A DNA stretch of 64,000 bases from Nitrospirota bacterium (GTDB lineage: Bacteria > Nitrospirota > Leptospirillia > Leptospirillales > Leptospirillaceae), in contig JAJZXW010000039.1 in assembly GCA_021806225.1 (NCBI GenBank), positions 1 through 64,000 on the forward strand, given 5' to 3'. The notes beneath the pieces are model-generated. The model searched no databases, was not told the DNA's origin, and was given only the letters and a program-made list of their open reading frames with translations. This document shows positions 1 through 9,300 of this stretch, piece after piece. Made by a program: the position numbers and the translations under genes. The first letter of the stretch is position 1. Each line of letters begins with the position of its first letter.

Positions 1-223
1 GAAAATAGCTCCAGCAAGCCCTCTCCGGCATCGGGGTCGGGCGCGACCAGGTTTGGACCGTCCGGAAAGGGATGTCAGCACATCATGGGTGTGTCGGGTC
101 GTCGTTTGTCGCTCCAGGTGCATCTGCAAGGTAATGATTCCCATGGAAGGTGTCTCGTTGTATACTTCGGGATGCAAAATGGGAAATTTCCTCGAACTGG
201 ATCGATCCTTGGTGGGGACCTTG

Positions 224-2638
224 ATGAACCGATCTTTTCCGGCCCGCATGGGCAGTCCTCTGCTCTGGACCGTTTTTTCCCTCCTCTTTTTTCTCTTCGC
301 CATCGGCGGTCTTGCCCGCCTGAACACCGATCACCGGACGGGAGTGCGGCTGGAGGCGGATCTGAGGATCCTGGCCACCGATCTGTTCGAAATCGAGTCC
401 CTCCAGACGGCTCTTCGGTCCATGGACGAGGCACGGACCTCCATGGGGAAAAACGATTCCCAGGGGCTGGCCGAGTACCATGGATGGCGACTCCAGGGGG
501 CCTCCGTCCTCTCCGATCTCTCCGGCCACGGGGACCGCCTGACTGCCGGCGAGAAAGGGATGCTGAAGGGAGTTTCCACTCTCTTCTCCTACCTGGAGCG
601 ACAGGAAGATTTCGTCCGGAAGGGGAGCCTTTCCCCGGAAGCCCTCCTTCCCCTTGGCGTGAACACCCAGATTTACTCCCTCCTGACGCGTCTGACCCGA
701 CGGATCCACGCCCACCAGACTCTGTTCTTCCTCAAGCGCGAGGCTCTTTCCCGGGACAGGCAGGTCTGGGTCTTCCTCCTGGTCCTGTTTCTTTTGACGG
801 GGCTTCTGTCCTTCGGATTTTCGAGTTTTCTGAGCTCCCGGACCCGCCGTGCGATCCGGTTCCAGATGGGCCTCCTCGACCAGTTCGTCCTGACCGGGAG
901 CGTGATCAAGGACTGGCGGGGACACCTCCGGCGACTTCTGTCCGGTCTGTCCGCTGCGGGTGGAATCCGCTGCCTGTTCGCCTTCTTTCCGGGGGAGGGG
1001 GATGGTCCGCTCTGCGAGCTCTTCTGGGCGGTGCCTCCGTCTGAGGGCGAGCGCCTTCGGGCGGAGTCCCTGATCCGGGAGAGCATCGGAGGGAGCGAGG
1101 GCCTTGCCGGATACGGTGAGATCCCTATCCGGCATGAATATTTACGGGGTGAAGGACATCTTTCGGGGGCGACCGGAGAGAGGCTCGAAATGCTGGCAAG
1201 AACTCTGTCTCTTCCGGACCCCCCGGTCATCGGCATGGCCGGGATCGGCGTCGAAGGGTCGCGTCTGCACGATCCTGTCCGCCGTCAGGTCTTTGAAGGC
1301 ATTCTCTCGAGCCTCCTGAATCTTCTTGGATCTGTCCGGGCCATTTCGAGCTATACGGAAAAGCTCGAGTACTACGCCGCCCGGGATCCTTTGACAAATC
1401 TTTACAATCAGCGGATTTTCTGGGACCTCCTCAACTACGAGGTGGGGCGAAGCGAACGGCACTCCCAGAGGTTTGTCCTCATGGTGATCGATCTCGACGA
1501 CTTCAAGCGCATAAACGATTCCTTCGGCCACAAGGCCGGGGATCTCTGCCTCGTCCGCGTTTCGGAGCTCTTCCGGCAGAGCGTCCGGAGGGAGGACATC
1601 CTCTTCCGGTACGGAGGGGACGAATTCTGCATCATTCTGCCCGAGACGGGAATCGAGCAGGGGTGGTCCACCGCCAACCGCATCCTCGAAGGAGTCTCCG
1701 GGATGTCCGTTCCCGTCGAGGGCGGAGTCGGCATCCCCCTTTTCGTCTCTATCGGAATTGCGGCCTGGCCCCGCCACGGCCGGGACGGGAGAGAGCTCTT
1801 TCTCATGGCCGACAACATGATGTACAAGGCCAAACGAGCCGGAAAGAACCAGTGCGCCCTTCCGGCCGACTCCGACCTGGCCGCCACCTTCCGGCACGAG
1901 GGGGACATCTACCTCATGTTGCGCAAGGCCGTCATTGAGGAGCGGTTCATTCCCTACTACCAGCCGATCAGGGATGTGGCTTCGGGGGGAATCTTTGCCC
2001 ACGAGGTGCTGGTCCGCCTTCCCCGGGCCGACCGTCCGGCGGAGATGATGCCGGCCTTCGAGTTCATTGAGGTCATGGAGCGGACCGGGCTCGTCGGGGC
2101 GATGGACGCGCTTGTGAGAAAAAAAGCCTTCGAAGCCCATGCCCTGGCCAATAGCTCCTTTCCCCTTTTCCTGAACCTTTCTCCGGGGAGCTTCCTGCGC
2201 CGCGAGGGGCTTGAGGAGCTCCGGTCCCTGGTCCGAAATGCGGGAATCGACCCGTCGATGATCGTCTTCGAAATCACGGAGCGGGAGGCGGTGGAAAATC
2301 TGGAAGAGCTGGTGCAGTTCATGAAAGAGATGCGCTCGATCGGAGTGCGGTTTGCCATCGACGACTTCGGAAGCGGATTCGCCTCCTTCGACTATCTTCG
2401 GGAGCTGCCGGTCTCCTTCGTCAAAATCGGCGGGGAAATCGTCCGGAACCTGGCACTCCACGACCACGTCGACCGGCTGATCGTCGAGAGTCTGGTTAAG
2501 ATTTCCCGGCGGCAGGGGATATACGTCATCGCGGAAACCATCGAGACGGAGGTTGTCATGGCCGAGGTCCGAAGGCTGGGTGTGTCGCTCGTCCAGGGGT
2601 ACTTCATCGGCCCTCCCGCATCCTCCCTCCTCGCATGA
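224..2638 (+). CDS. Membrane-anchored GGDEF-EAL protein (c-di-GMP turnover)
   Basis: Probable cyclic-di-GMP synthase/phosphodiesterase in the inner membrane. Two hydrophobic segments (about residues 9-30 and 180-202) flank a likely periplasmic sensor region; an unassigned stretch of some 200 residues follows. The GGDEF domain has RYGGDEF near residue 464, with RRED five residues before it, fitting the RxxD inhibitory site. The EAL domain has HEVLVRL (near 592), NLSP, EITERE, DDFGSG (near 712), AETIET and QGYF, so both domains look competent by motif. One oddity is KIGG where KID is usual. The frame is open upstream to a TTG at 53, but ATG 224 is preferred: GGTGGGG lies 6 nt before it and a short basic N-terminus precedes the first membrane segment. 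Direction of activity cannot be read from sequence. Confidence 0.9.
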   Translation: MNRSFPARMGSPLLWTVFSLLFFLFAIGGLARLNTDHRTGVRLEADLRILATDLFEIESLQTALRSMDEARTSMGKNDSQGLAEYHGWRLQGASVLSDLSGHGDRLTAGEKGMLKGVSTLFSYLERQEDFVRKGSLSPEALLPLGVNTQIYSLLTRLTRRIHAHQTLFFLKREALSRDRQVWVFLLVLFLLTGLLSFGFSSFLSSRTRRAIRFQMGLLDQFVLTGSVIKDWRGHLRRLLSGLSAAGGIRCLFAFFPGEGDGPLCELFWAVPPSEGERLRAESLIRESIGGSEGLAGYGEIPIRHEYLRGEGHLSGATGERLEMLARTLSLPDPPVIGMAGIGVEGSRLHDPVRRQVFEGILSSLLNLLGSVRAISSYTEKLEYYAARDPLTNLYNQRIFWDLLNYEVGRSERHSQRFVLMVIDLDDFKRINDSFGHKAGDLCLVRVSELFRQSVRREDILFRYGGDEFCIILPETGIEQGWSTANRILEGVSGMSVPVEGGVGIPLFVSIGIAAWPRHGRDGRELFLMADNMMYKAKRAGKNQCALPADSDLAATFRHEGDIYLMLRKAVIEERFIPYYQPIRDVASGGIFAHEVLVRLPRADRPAEMMPAFEFIEVMERTGLVGAMDALVRKKAFEAHALANSSFPLFLNLSPGSFLRREGLEELRSLVRNAGIDPSMIVFEITEREAVENLEELVQFMKEMRSIGVRFAIDDFGSGFASFDYLRELPVSFVKIGGEIVRNLALHDHVDRLIVESLVKISRRQGIYVIAETIETEVVMAEVRRLGVSLVQGYFIGPPASSLLA

Positions 2639-2675
2639 GCCTTTTCCCTGCGCGGTTTCTCCCGGTGTTGCATTC

Positions 2676-2684
2676 TGGTATGAT
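2676..2684 (+). promoter_or_regulatory. Possible extended -10 promoter for the YggX-like gene
   Basis: TGGTATGAT fits an extended -10 element (TGn plus TATGAT) in the 129-nt gap between the GGDEF-EAL gene and the YggX-like gene. No good -35 hexamer is visible 17 nt upstream, so the call rests on the extended -10 alone. Confidence 0.35.
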
Positions 2685-2767
2685 GATCTGGTGGCAACTC
2701 TCGCCTGTCGGGAGTAGCCGTCCCGTTTGAAGTTCGACATCCATGACAATGAAAGAGAGGTACTGGA

Positions 2768-3016
2768 ATGGCCATAGTGCATTGTTCCCGATGCGGAGCC
2801 GATGCGGAGGGACTCGCCGAGTCTCCCTTCCCGTCTCCCTTCGGAAAGGAAGTTCAGGACCATGTCTGCCAGGCCTGCTGGACGGCCTGGGAGGATATGC
2901 GGGTCAAAGTCATCAACGAATACCGCATCAACCTGGGACTTCCGGAGCATCGCGCGATGCTGGTCAACATAACCCGGGAGTTTCTGAATCTCCCGGCTCC
3001 TGAAAAGAAGGCCTAG
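2768..3016 (+). CDS. YggX-family (Fe(II)-trafficking-like) protein with two extra CxxC pairs
   Basis: An 82-residue protein matching the YggX / probable Fe(2+)-trafficking family along its length: a Cys near the N-terminus, AEGL, a pattern around PF-G, and VINEYRINL followed by EHR. YggX proteins are small cytosolic factors tied to iron handling and protection of Fe-S clusters from oxidation. The unusual point is a second cysteine at residue 9 (CSRC) and a CQAC at 34-37, giving two CxxC pairs that could bind zinc or iron; E. coli YggX has only the single N-terminal Cys. The ATG follows GAGAGG by 7 nt. Its 3' end overlaps the convergent ProDH-like gene by 4 nt. Confidence 0.75.
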   Translation: MAIVHCSRCGADAEGLAESPFPSPFGKEVQDHVCQACWTAWEDMRVKVINEYRINLGLPEHRAMLVNITREFLNLPAPEKKA

Positions 3017-3795
3017 CTTTTCGGAATCTTCCCTGAGGAGACCAGCCGGTCGACGTGCCGGCTGGCACCCTCCCCGAACGGAAGATAGAGTGTGGTGGGA
3101 TGGCCTCCTTCGTAGACAAGCCGCCTGGCTTCCCCGTCCGAAATCCCCATATACATCTGGAACTCGAACATCTTTGAGTGTTTTTCCATCAGGGATTTTG
3201 CCGCCGCAAGCAGGGCCGGGTCGTGGGTTGCGATGGCGAAGAAGTTGGATTCCTGGAAGAGGATTTCCATCAGCAGACGGAAGCGTTCGGCCACTTCACG
3301 CTCTTCGACGGGACTTCCCGCATCGAGCAGGGGCAGACCCTTGACGAGGCGGATACGTCCCCGGACCTGCCGGATGAGCTCGAGGTCGGACAGGGCCCGG
3401 GGCATACGGGCCGGAATCGTCACGGCCAGATGGGGGAATCGGGGCCTGAGCCCCAGATAGAGGTCGACTGTCGCTCCTGCCGCGTCGGGATCCTCCATGT
3501 CGAGCCAGACTCCGTATCCGTATTCCTCCGCCCGGGTGACGAGCGGCGCGAGACGTTCCATCGCAACCATCCATCCCTCGTCAATGCCGAAGTTCCGGGG
3601 ATCGATGGAAATCCCCCCGCGAATCATCCGGTGCCCCATGGTCGTCACGAGTTCCAGCGCCTCCTTCAGGGCCTCTTCGGGGACGGCCTCAAGCGGCCAG
3701 TGGGGCGCCAACAGGGTTCCGAGCCCCTCCTTGTTGTGGTGTCGCGCCTTTTCCAGGGATTCCTCCAGGGTATGTCCTGCCAAATATCCGCTCAT
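3013..3795 (-). CDS. Proline dehydrogenase-like FAD-linked barrel protein
   Basis: A 260-residue protein resembling monofunctional proline dehydrogenase, the FAD enzyme oxidising proline to pyrroline-5-carboxylate. Supporting patterns in family order are WLDMED (near residue 98), a barrel strand with RLVKG, FAIATHDPALL and EFQMYMGI (family EFQMLYG). It is shorter than the usual roughly 300 residues, and the C-terminus lacks the RRxxEN substrate-binding motif normally following the Y-x-P-x-G region, so the substrate may not be proline. No pyrroline-5-carboxylate dehydrogenase gene lies nearby. Confidence 0.7.
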   Translation of the reverse strand: MSGYLAGHTLEESLEKARHHNKEGLGTLLAPHWPLEAVPEEALKEALELVTTMGHRMIRGGISIDPRNFGIDEGWMVAMERLAPLVTRAEEYGYGVWLDMEDPDAAGATVDLYLGLRPRFPHLAVTIPARMPRALSDLELIRQVRGRIRLVKGLPLLDAGSPVEEREVAERFRLLMEILFQESNFFAIATHDPALLAAAKSLMEKHSKMFEFQMYMGISDGEARRLVYEGGHPTTLYLPFGEGASRHVDRLVSSGKIPKS

Positions 3796-3920
3796 TCTCT
3801 CCTCTGTCGATCGGGGACATAAAGATCCCCCCCATTCTGATGCGATTTTACTGGTTTCGATTCCCGGGCAGATTCATTCATTGTACACCTTCGGGAGACT
3901 CCCGTCTCCCGAGGATCCGG

Positions 3921-6900
3921 CTAGGGGGCCGACGCGGTGTCGTCGTCGAGAAGGGACTGCATCTCCTCGAGGGAGATGTGGGCAGACAGCGGGTCGTCTC
4001 CGGAGAACGCCCCTCCGAAGTCCATGACCCGCTCGAAGAGATCTTTTTTGGACTCCTTCAGGACCCTGACCCTTTCCTCGACGGTCTCCCGGACCAGGAA
4101 TCGGTAGACGAAGACAGACCTTTTCTGCCCGATTCTGTGAGATCGGTCGCTGGCCTGGGATTCTGCCTGTGGATTCCACCAGGGGTCGTAGTGGAAGACG
4201 TAGTCCGCCTGGGTCAGTGTGAGACCCACCCCGCCCGCCTTGAGGCTTGCCAGAAAGACCATAGGGCTGTCGTTCCCCTCCGACTGGAAGGCTTCCACCC
4301 GCCGCTTTCGTTCCTCGAGAGGGGTCGACCCGTCGAGACGGACAGAGGAAATCCCCATAGCGGGCAGGGTCGTTTCGAAGAGATCCAGGACCCGCGTGAA
4401 CTGGGTGAACAGCAGGATCCTGTGTCCTTCGGAGACGCCTTCCTCGATCTTGGCGCACACAAGGTCGAACTTGCTCGAGGTGGCGATCCCCCCTTGAAGC
4501 TCAGGCGGAAGAAGCGCCGGATGGCAGGCGAACTGGCGCAGCCTCAAAAGGAGCGTCAGGTAGGCCATGTGGCGGGAGCCCTCCGAGAGAAGAATCTCCT
4601 GGCGGCCGTGCTTCCTGAGATGGGAGTACTGCGCTTTTTCTTCCGGGGAAGGATCGATCCAGACATCCATTTCCACCTTGGGTGGAAGGTCGGTCAGGAC
4701 CATCTTCTTGGTCCGGCGAAGGACGAGTGGGGCCACCAGGCTTCTGAGAAGGTCGACTCTGCGTTCCTGCTCTCCTCCCGTGGCGCTTTCCCTGATAAAG
4801 CGCCGTTCGAACTGGAGCCTCGACCCGAGAAGTCCCGGTATCAGGAGGTTCATGATTCCCCAAAGATCGACCAGTCTGTTTTCGACAGGAGTGCCGGTGA
4901 TCGCGATCTTTTGTCGGGCGGGGAGGGAGAGAAGTGCCTGGTGGGTCAGGGATTCGGGGTTCTTGACGGTGTGGGCCTCGTCGAGAACCAGACAGGAAAA
5001 GGGAGAACCCTCGCAGAGGTGAGGATCGTTCCGGAGCGTCCCGTAGGTTGTCAGGATGATGTCGGCCTTGTCCATTTCGGGAAGTCGGGCCTGCCGGTTC
5101 ATGCCCGCATGGATGTGTAGTCGCAGGGTCGGGCAGAAGCGGCCGGCTTCATGGGCCCAATTGTAGAGAAGGGAGGCCGGGAGGGCGACAAGGGGAGGGC
5201 GATCCGCATCCGGGGAAGGGCCCTCTTCCTGTTTCATGTGGGACAGGAAGGCCAGAACGCTGATGGTCTTTCCCAGACCCATCTCGTCGGCGAGAATCCC
5301 GGAGAGCCCCTCCCGCCGGAGGGAGACAAGGGTGGAGACGGCGTCCCTCTGGTAGGGGCGAAGGGTGGCGGAAAACATGAGGGCCAGACGCTCGAACTCC
5401 CGGTCGGCCAGGGGAGTCGGCGAGAAGGGGGCAAGGCGGACCCCCGGAGCCGGATCCAGGGGGAGGTCGGGGCGAAGTCTCCTGATCATGGAGACATAGT
5501 ACCGGCTGGCCTGCCCCCGTCCTTCCCCGTCGAGGGTGAAGAGACGGCAGATTTCCCGGTCGTGGTCGCGGGTCGTCCCCTCGAGGTAGACGGAAGACCC
5601 CGAGGATAGGGGAAGGAGGGATGAGTTTTCCTCGGGAGGCCGTCCGGGGAGGGGGAAAACTCCGGCCCCTGTGGAGACGGATGCGGACAGAGCCACCTCC
5701 TGCGGGGAGAGGTCCCTGATCCCCAGTGAGATTCTGACGGGCCCGGGAAGGATCGATCCCTCGTGAAGAGCGCTCCGGTCGATCCTGAAGCCTTTGGATT
5801 CAAGCTCCGGAACCACCCGGTCGAGAATGTCCCCGGCCTGGTCGGGATCGACGGGAATCGTGGAGTCTGAGCTCGACAGCCGGGCCACTTTTTCGAAGTG
5901 GTTCCGCGCGATCAGCTCTTTTTCCCGATCCCGCCCGATCAGGAAAGGGACCGCCTCCGGAGAGGGGGCCGGCTCCTGGATGTGATCCCCGAGGCGGTGG
6001 CGTTCGGGACCGAAGAGCGGGATGGAGAGCCTGTCCGGATAGCAAAGCTCGGGGGTCAGGAGGAGTCCGCCTCCGGTCCGGCCGGCCAGTCGAAGGACCG
6101 CTGTCCACCGGGAGCGGGAGCCGAATCGGGGAGCAAGGACGGGCGGGTCGAAGGCGATCGGTCCGGGATTCCCTTCCGTTTTGCCGGGATCGAAAAGGGG
6201 GGCCCATTCGGAGGGGGGAAGGGGGCGGGGATCTCCCGCGCGCTCCAGGAGACGCCAGTTCAGCGCAGGCAGAGGCGATTCCCGCGCGAAGAAAAGAAGC
6301 GAGCCCCCTCCCGCGAGGATCGAGACCCCTTCGAAGCTCATCCAGAGGACATCTTTCAGGGAGCGCTCCGCCTGTGCGATTTCGATAGAGCCCTCGAGGA
6401 GCATCGCCTCTCCCGGGCGATCCTTCCAGCGGGCGACGATCCGGACGGAGGGGGCGGTGGCGGGACATACGATCCTGTAAGGGGTTTTTGTCCGGGCCGA
6501 CAGAATGCGAATGCCGGGGAGGGCCAGGTAACGGAACAGGGACTCCCGCCCTTCGGGTCGGGGGCGATATCCGGGAATGTTCCTCCCGTCATGGGTTTTG
6601 GCCAGGTGTGGCGCGAAGGCATTCGAAAAGAGTTCGGCCGGGGGGGAGAGATCCCTCCCGCCGCCTTTCCGGCTGGCCTCGAGTAGCTGGAACCGGGAGT
6701 GGTCCATGGGGGTCATTCGCCGGGTCAGGGCGATAAAGAAAGGCGCTTCGCGGGTGCCGGACAGGAGGAGCGTCGTGCAGGGGAAATCCCGAAGGGATTC
6801 CTCCGTCTTCCCGGGTCGGCGCAAGGGAAGGGGGGGAGGCTTTCGGGGCGCCCGCTCCTCCCGGGAGGAGGTCTTTTCGCGAAAGACGAGCAGAACCGCG

Positions 6901-7148
6901 ATGGCGTGGGTGCAGGGCAGGTCCCATTCCGTCCGGCAGAGGGAGCAGGAGGCGAGGATGCCGGACGTTTCGGAGCGAAGGGTCAGCGATGCGCCCGGCT
7001 CACCGGAATTTGGGCGGAGGAAAGCCGCAAGCTCCCCTGAGAGAGAGAGGGTTGCGGGATCGAGATCCACCGTCATCGCTTCGAGAAGCCTGCGGGCCGC
7101 GGACAGGCGAAGGGGAGGAAAGGAGTGGGTCAGCAGGGGGTCGGCCAT
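3921..7148 (-). CDS. SNF2-family DEAH helicase/ATPase with SWIM-like zinc motif
   Basis: A 1075-residue SNF2/Rad54-type ATPase. Near the N-terminus CSLC...CTH resembles a SWIM zinc motif (canonical CxC...CxH, here CxxC). The middle is a poorly conserved bacterial SNF2 accessory region. The motor has motif I DEMGLGKT (near residue 621), motif II DEAH (near 721), motif III with ITGTPVEN, and C-terminal motifs with GGVGLTLT and SHRIGQKR (near 1004), so it looks active. Such proteins remodel protein-DNA complexes and are often near RNA polymerase or repair functions. It is last in a minus-strand series, 25 nt after a small membrane protein gene. Confidence 0.9.
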   Translation of the reverse strand: MADPLLTHSFPPLRLSAARRLLEAMTVDLDPATLSLSGELAAFLRPNSGEPGASLTLRSETSGILASCSLCRTEWDLPCTHAIAVLLVFREKTSSREERAPRKPPPLPLRRPGKTEESLRDFPCTTLLLSGTREAPFFIALTRRMTPMDHSRFQLLEASRKGGGRDLSPPAELFSNAFAPHLAKTHDGRNIPGYRPRPEGRESLFRYLALPGIRILSARTKTPYRIVCPATAPSVRIVARWKDRPGEAMLLEGSIEIAQAERSLKDVLWMSFEGVSILAGGGSLLFFARESPLPALNWRLLERAGDPRPLPPSEWAPLFDPGKTEGNPGPIAFDPPVLAPRFGSRSRWTAVLRLAGRTGGGLLLTPELCYPDRLSIPLFGPERHRLGDHIQEPAPSPEAVPFLIGRDREKELIARNHFEKVARLSSSDSTIPVDPDQAGDILDRVVPELESKGFRIDRSALHEGSILPGPVRISLGIRDLSPQEVALSASVSTGAGVFPLPGRPPEENSSLLPLSSGSSVYLEGTTRDHDREICRLFTLDGEGRGQASRYYVSMIRRLRPDLPLDPAPGVRLAPFSPTPLADREFERLALMFSATLRPYQRDAVSTLVSLRREGLSGILADEMGLGKTISVLAFLSHMKQEEGPSPDADRPPLVALPASLLYNWAHEAGRFCPTLRLHIHAGMNRQARLPEMDKADIILTTYGTLRNDPHLCEGSPFSCLVLDEAHTVKNPESLTHQALLSLPARQKIAITGTPVENRLVDLWGIMNLLIPGLLGSRLQFERRFIRESATGGEQERRVDLLRSLVAPLVLRRTKKMVLTDLPPKVEMDVWIDPSPEEKAQYSHLRKHGRQEILLSEGSRHMAYLTLLLRLRQFACHPALLPPELQGGIATSSKFDLVCAKIEEGVSEGHRILLFTQFTRVLDLFETTLPAMGISSVRLDGSTPLEERKRRVEAFQSEGNDSPMVFLASLKAGGVGLTLTQADYVFHYDPWWNPQAESQASDRSHRIGQKRSVFVYRFLVRETVEERVRVLKESKKDLFERVMDFGGAFSGDDPLSAHISLEEMQSLLDDDTASAP

Positions 7149-7173
7149 CGGAGGGACTCTTCCGGGAAGGAGA

Positions 7174-7620
7174 TCACCGGACGGCGTTGATTTCCGAAAT
7201 CAGGAGGACGGCCGAAAAGAGGAGACCGAGGATGAAGGCGCCTCCGATCAGGGCAAGAGCCCTCCTGCGATCCTTGGCCCTGCTCTCGGGAGCCTCCACC
7301 GGGGCCTTTCGGCGGGAGCCGGGGATGAAGGTTCGCCCGAGAAGGCCATCGACGACACAGAAGGAGGCCATCGCCTGGATCAGGGAAAGGGCCGTTCCCG
7401 TCGCAAGAAGAACCATTCCGGCGGCATAAAGGGCCGGATGCGTGAAAACGGCCTTCCACTGCTCGTTGTAGATGACGACGAAGACGAAGCCCAGAAACGC
7501 GCCGCCTCCGCGGATCCATCGGCCTTTCCTGTCGATGTTGCAGACTCCGGGAAGGTAGGTGTCTCGACCCTCCCCCTCCTCCTGGTCCGTCGGGCTTCTT
7601 CGGGTTCCGGGCGAGTCCAT
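7174..7620 (-). CDS. Small membrane protein of unknown function
   Basis: A 148-residue protein with no family I recognise. It has three hydrophobic stretches: one near residues 36-50, a long one near 62-87 and one near the C-terminus (ALIGGAFILGLLFSAVLLI), separated by a basic, hydrophilic loop. The frame opens further upstream (7653), but ATG 7620 is chosen: it lies one base after the stop of the LexA-like gene and a GGAG-type ribosome site lies inside that gene's last codons. Translational coupling to the LexA-like gene is likely. Function unknown. Confidence 0.6.
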   Translation of the reverse strand: MDSPGTRRSPTDQEEGEGRDTYLPGVCNIDRKGRWIRGGGAFLGFVFVVIYNEQWKAVFTHPALYAAGMVLLATGTALSLIQAMASFCVVDGLLGRTFIPGSRRKAPVEAPESRAKDRRRALALIGGAFILGLLFSAVLLISEINAVR

Positions 7621-7621
7621 G

Positions 7622-8278
7622 TCAAGGCTCCGTCTTGTCAAACGATTTGTCAATGCCGCGCAAGATCCGGAACTGGGCGACCACCCGCCCCTGGATCAGG
7701 GAGGGAAGGTCCGTCTTTCGAAGGTCCTGCTCGGGAGATCCGGGTGAGGGGGAGCGAAGGAGAAATCGGTCCTTTCTGCGGACGAGCCGGCCGGGAAGAA
7801 GTTCCCCCGACCCCGGATCCCTGACCACGACGATCTCTTCACGGTCCCGGGACGTGATCTTCTGGGCGAAAAGAATGTCTCCTTCCCGGATCTCCGCCTC
7901 CGGGAGGGATCTCCCTGGTCCCACCTCAAGGGCAAAGTCGGGGGGACGGTCAAAAAGGGCGGAGGGAAGGGGGAGAAAGGACGGTTTCCCTTCGGCGGAT
8001 GGTCGGGCGGTGAAGTACGGAATTTCCCGCGCGCCTTCCGCGGATTCCTGGTAGAGGGCCAACGCCGTCCCTGTCAGTCTGATCGAGCGGGCCTGGCCCG
8101 GGCTTCTTTCCAGGAATCCTTTCCGGATGAGGGCCTCGAGATGGGTGAGGCCGGAACGGGTGTTCTCGGAGCCGATGTGCCGAGCGATCTCCTTGATGGT
8201 CGGGGGTTGTCGCCTGGTCCGGATTTCACCTTCGATAAAGTCGAGGACAGATTTCTGCTTGTCCGTGAGGGAGCGCAC
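7622..8278 (-). CDS. LexA-like repressor with degenerate S24 peptidase features
   Basis: A 218-residue protein whose first 70 residues match the LexA winged-helix domain: LTDKQKSVLDFI, PPTIKEIA, HLEALIRKGFL and ERSPGQARSI. The C-terminal half follows the S24 peptidase fold loosely. The catalytic serine may survive in GRSL (LexA GDSM), followed by IREGDILFA. The usual Ala-Gly cleavage bond reads as AEG, and the general-base lysine region (LexA TVKR) reads LPGR, without lysine. It is therefore a LexA-family DNA-binding protein that may not self-cleave with RecA. It starts at GTG 8278, 17 nt after the CheZ gene. It could be the SOS repressor or a local regulator; I cannot tell which. Confidence 0.75.
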   Translation of the reverse strand: MRSLTDKQKSVLDFIEGEIRTRRQPPTIKEIARHIGSENTRSGLTHLEALIRKGFLERSPGQARSIRLTGTALALYQESAEGAREIPYFTARPSAEGKPSFLPLPSALFDRPPDFALEVGPGRSLPEAEIREGDILFAQKITSRDREEIVVVRDPGSGELLPGRLVRRKDRFLLRSPSPGSPEQDLRKTDLPSLIQGRVVAQFRILRGIDKSFDKTEP

Positions 8279-8295
8279 CGGAAAAATCCTTCCTG

Positions 8296-9300
8296 CTAGA
8301 ACCCGAACTCCGAAAGGAGCTGGTCGACGGTGTTCTGGTCGATGTCTCCATGGGCTCCCACTCCCTTGAGGGTCTGGTTCGAAGGGGAAAACGCAGGGGA
8401 AGAAGAGGTCCCGCTCTCCTCTCCGCTCCGGTTCGCCTCGGGGGAGGTTTCGATGAGGATGCGCACCAGTCGGGTCTCGAGTTCCTTGAGATGGCTTCCG
8501 ATCAGCTTGATGTTCTGCCCGACGAGATCCTGAAAGGCCATGGCCTCGAAACCGTGCATGATCCTCTCGTCGGCTCCGTCGAGAATCCCGGCGATCTGGT
8601 CGAGGGAGGGGGCGGTCGCCGATTGGGCGAGCGTGCGGATCCGGTTGTGATCCTCCAGGAGGCTTTCCAGGATGTGCATGAGCTTGTGAGCCGCATCCTC
8701 CGTCATCTGACTGATGACGCCCAGGCCTTGCGAGGTCTCAGGGAGCTTTCCCTCCATGAATTTGAGTGAGTCGACCATGGATGACGAGAGGGACAGGACG
8801 CGTTGAATGTCCCGTGCGGTCTGGCCCATCTGCTGGAAAAGCCCCGAAGCGTCGTTGCTCTGGCTGTCCGGAGGAGAGACTGTCGGTCCCTCTCCGGAAA
8901 TATGTCTGCGGAGGAGGGGGATGTCGAGTACCCAGGACTCCGGCCCCTCGACGGTCTTGTGTTTCGAAAGGAAGGGGTGGTTCGCGTGGACGACCCCCCC
9001 GAGGCCCGGGTCGACGAGGCGGAGAATGCGGCCGATCCTTGGAACGGCGATCAGTGCCTCGCGGTACGAGGAGAGAAAGATCCCCTTGAGCCCCGAAAGC
9101 TTGTCGGGACGTGGGAGGTCGAACCAGTCGTGGGGAAAAAACAGTCGCGCCTCTCCCGGATCGCTGTTTTCCCTGAGAGTCTCGATTCGCCTGATCTCGG
9201 TCATCCGGATGCCGAGATCCACTTCCCGGGAGAGGGGAAAGGTCATGATCTGCATCGGAATCTTCTTTTCTGTCTTTGTCTGGCTGTTAATCCGTGACAT
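8296..9300 (-). CDS. cheZ: CheZ-like chemotaxis phosphatase
   Basis: Probable CheY-P phosphatase. The catalytic helix motif AMAFQDLVGQNI matches CheZ FQDLTGQ, including the Gln that positions the attacking water. The last residues, TVDQLLSEFGF, match the CheZ C-terminal helix that docks on CheY. The long helical region between (about residues 160-260) fits the CheZ hairpin. The first roughly 140 residues are extra relative to E. coli CheZ (214 aa) and unassigned. The start is uncertain: ATG 9300 is used, but TTG 9324 and ATG 9255 are possible. No cheA, cheY or flagellar gene is in the window; only a CZB-domain frame is adjacent upstream. Confidence 0.85.
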   Translation of the reverse strand: MSRINSQTKTEKKIPMQIMTFPLSREVDLGIRMTEIRRIETLRENSDPGEARLFFPHDWFDLPRPDKLSGLKGIFLSSYREALIAVPRIGRILRLVDPGLGGVVHANHPFLSKHKTVEGPESWVLDIPLLRRHISGEGPTVSPPDSQSNDASGLFQQMGQTARDIQRVLSLSSSMVDSLKFMEGKLPETSQGLGVISQMTEDAAHKLMHILESLLEDHNRIRTLAQSATAPSLDQIAGILDGADERIMHGFEAMAFQDLVGQNIKLIGSHLKELETRLVRILIETSPEANRSGEESGTSSSPAFSPSNQTLKGVGAHGDIDQNTVDQLLSEFGF

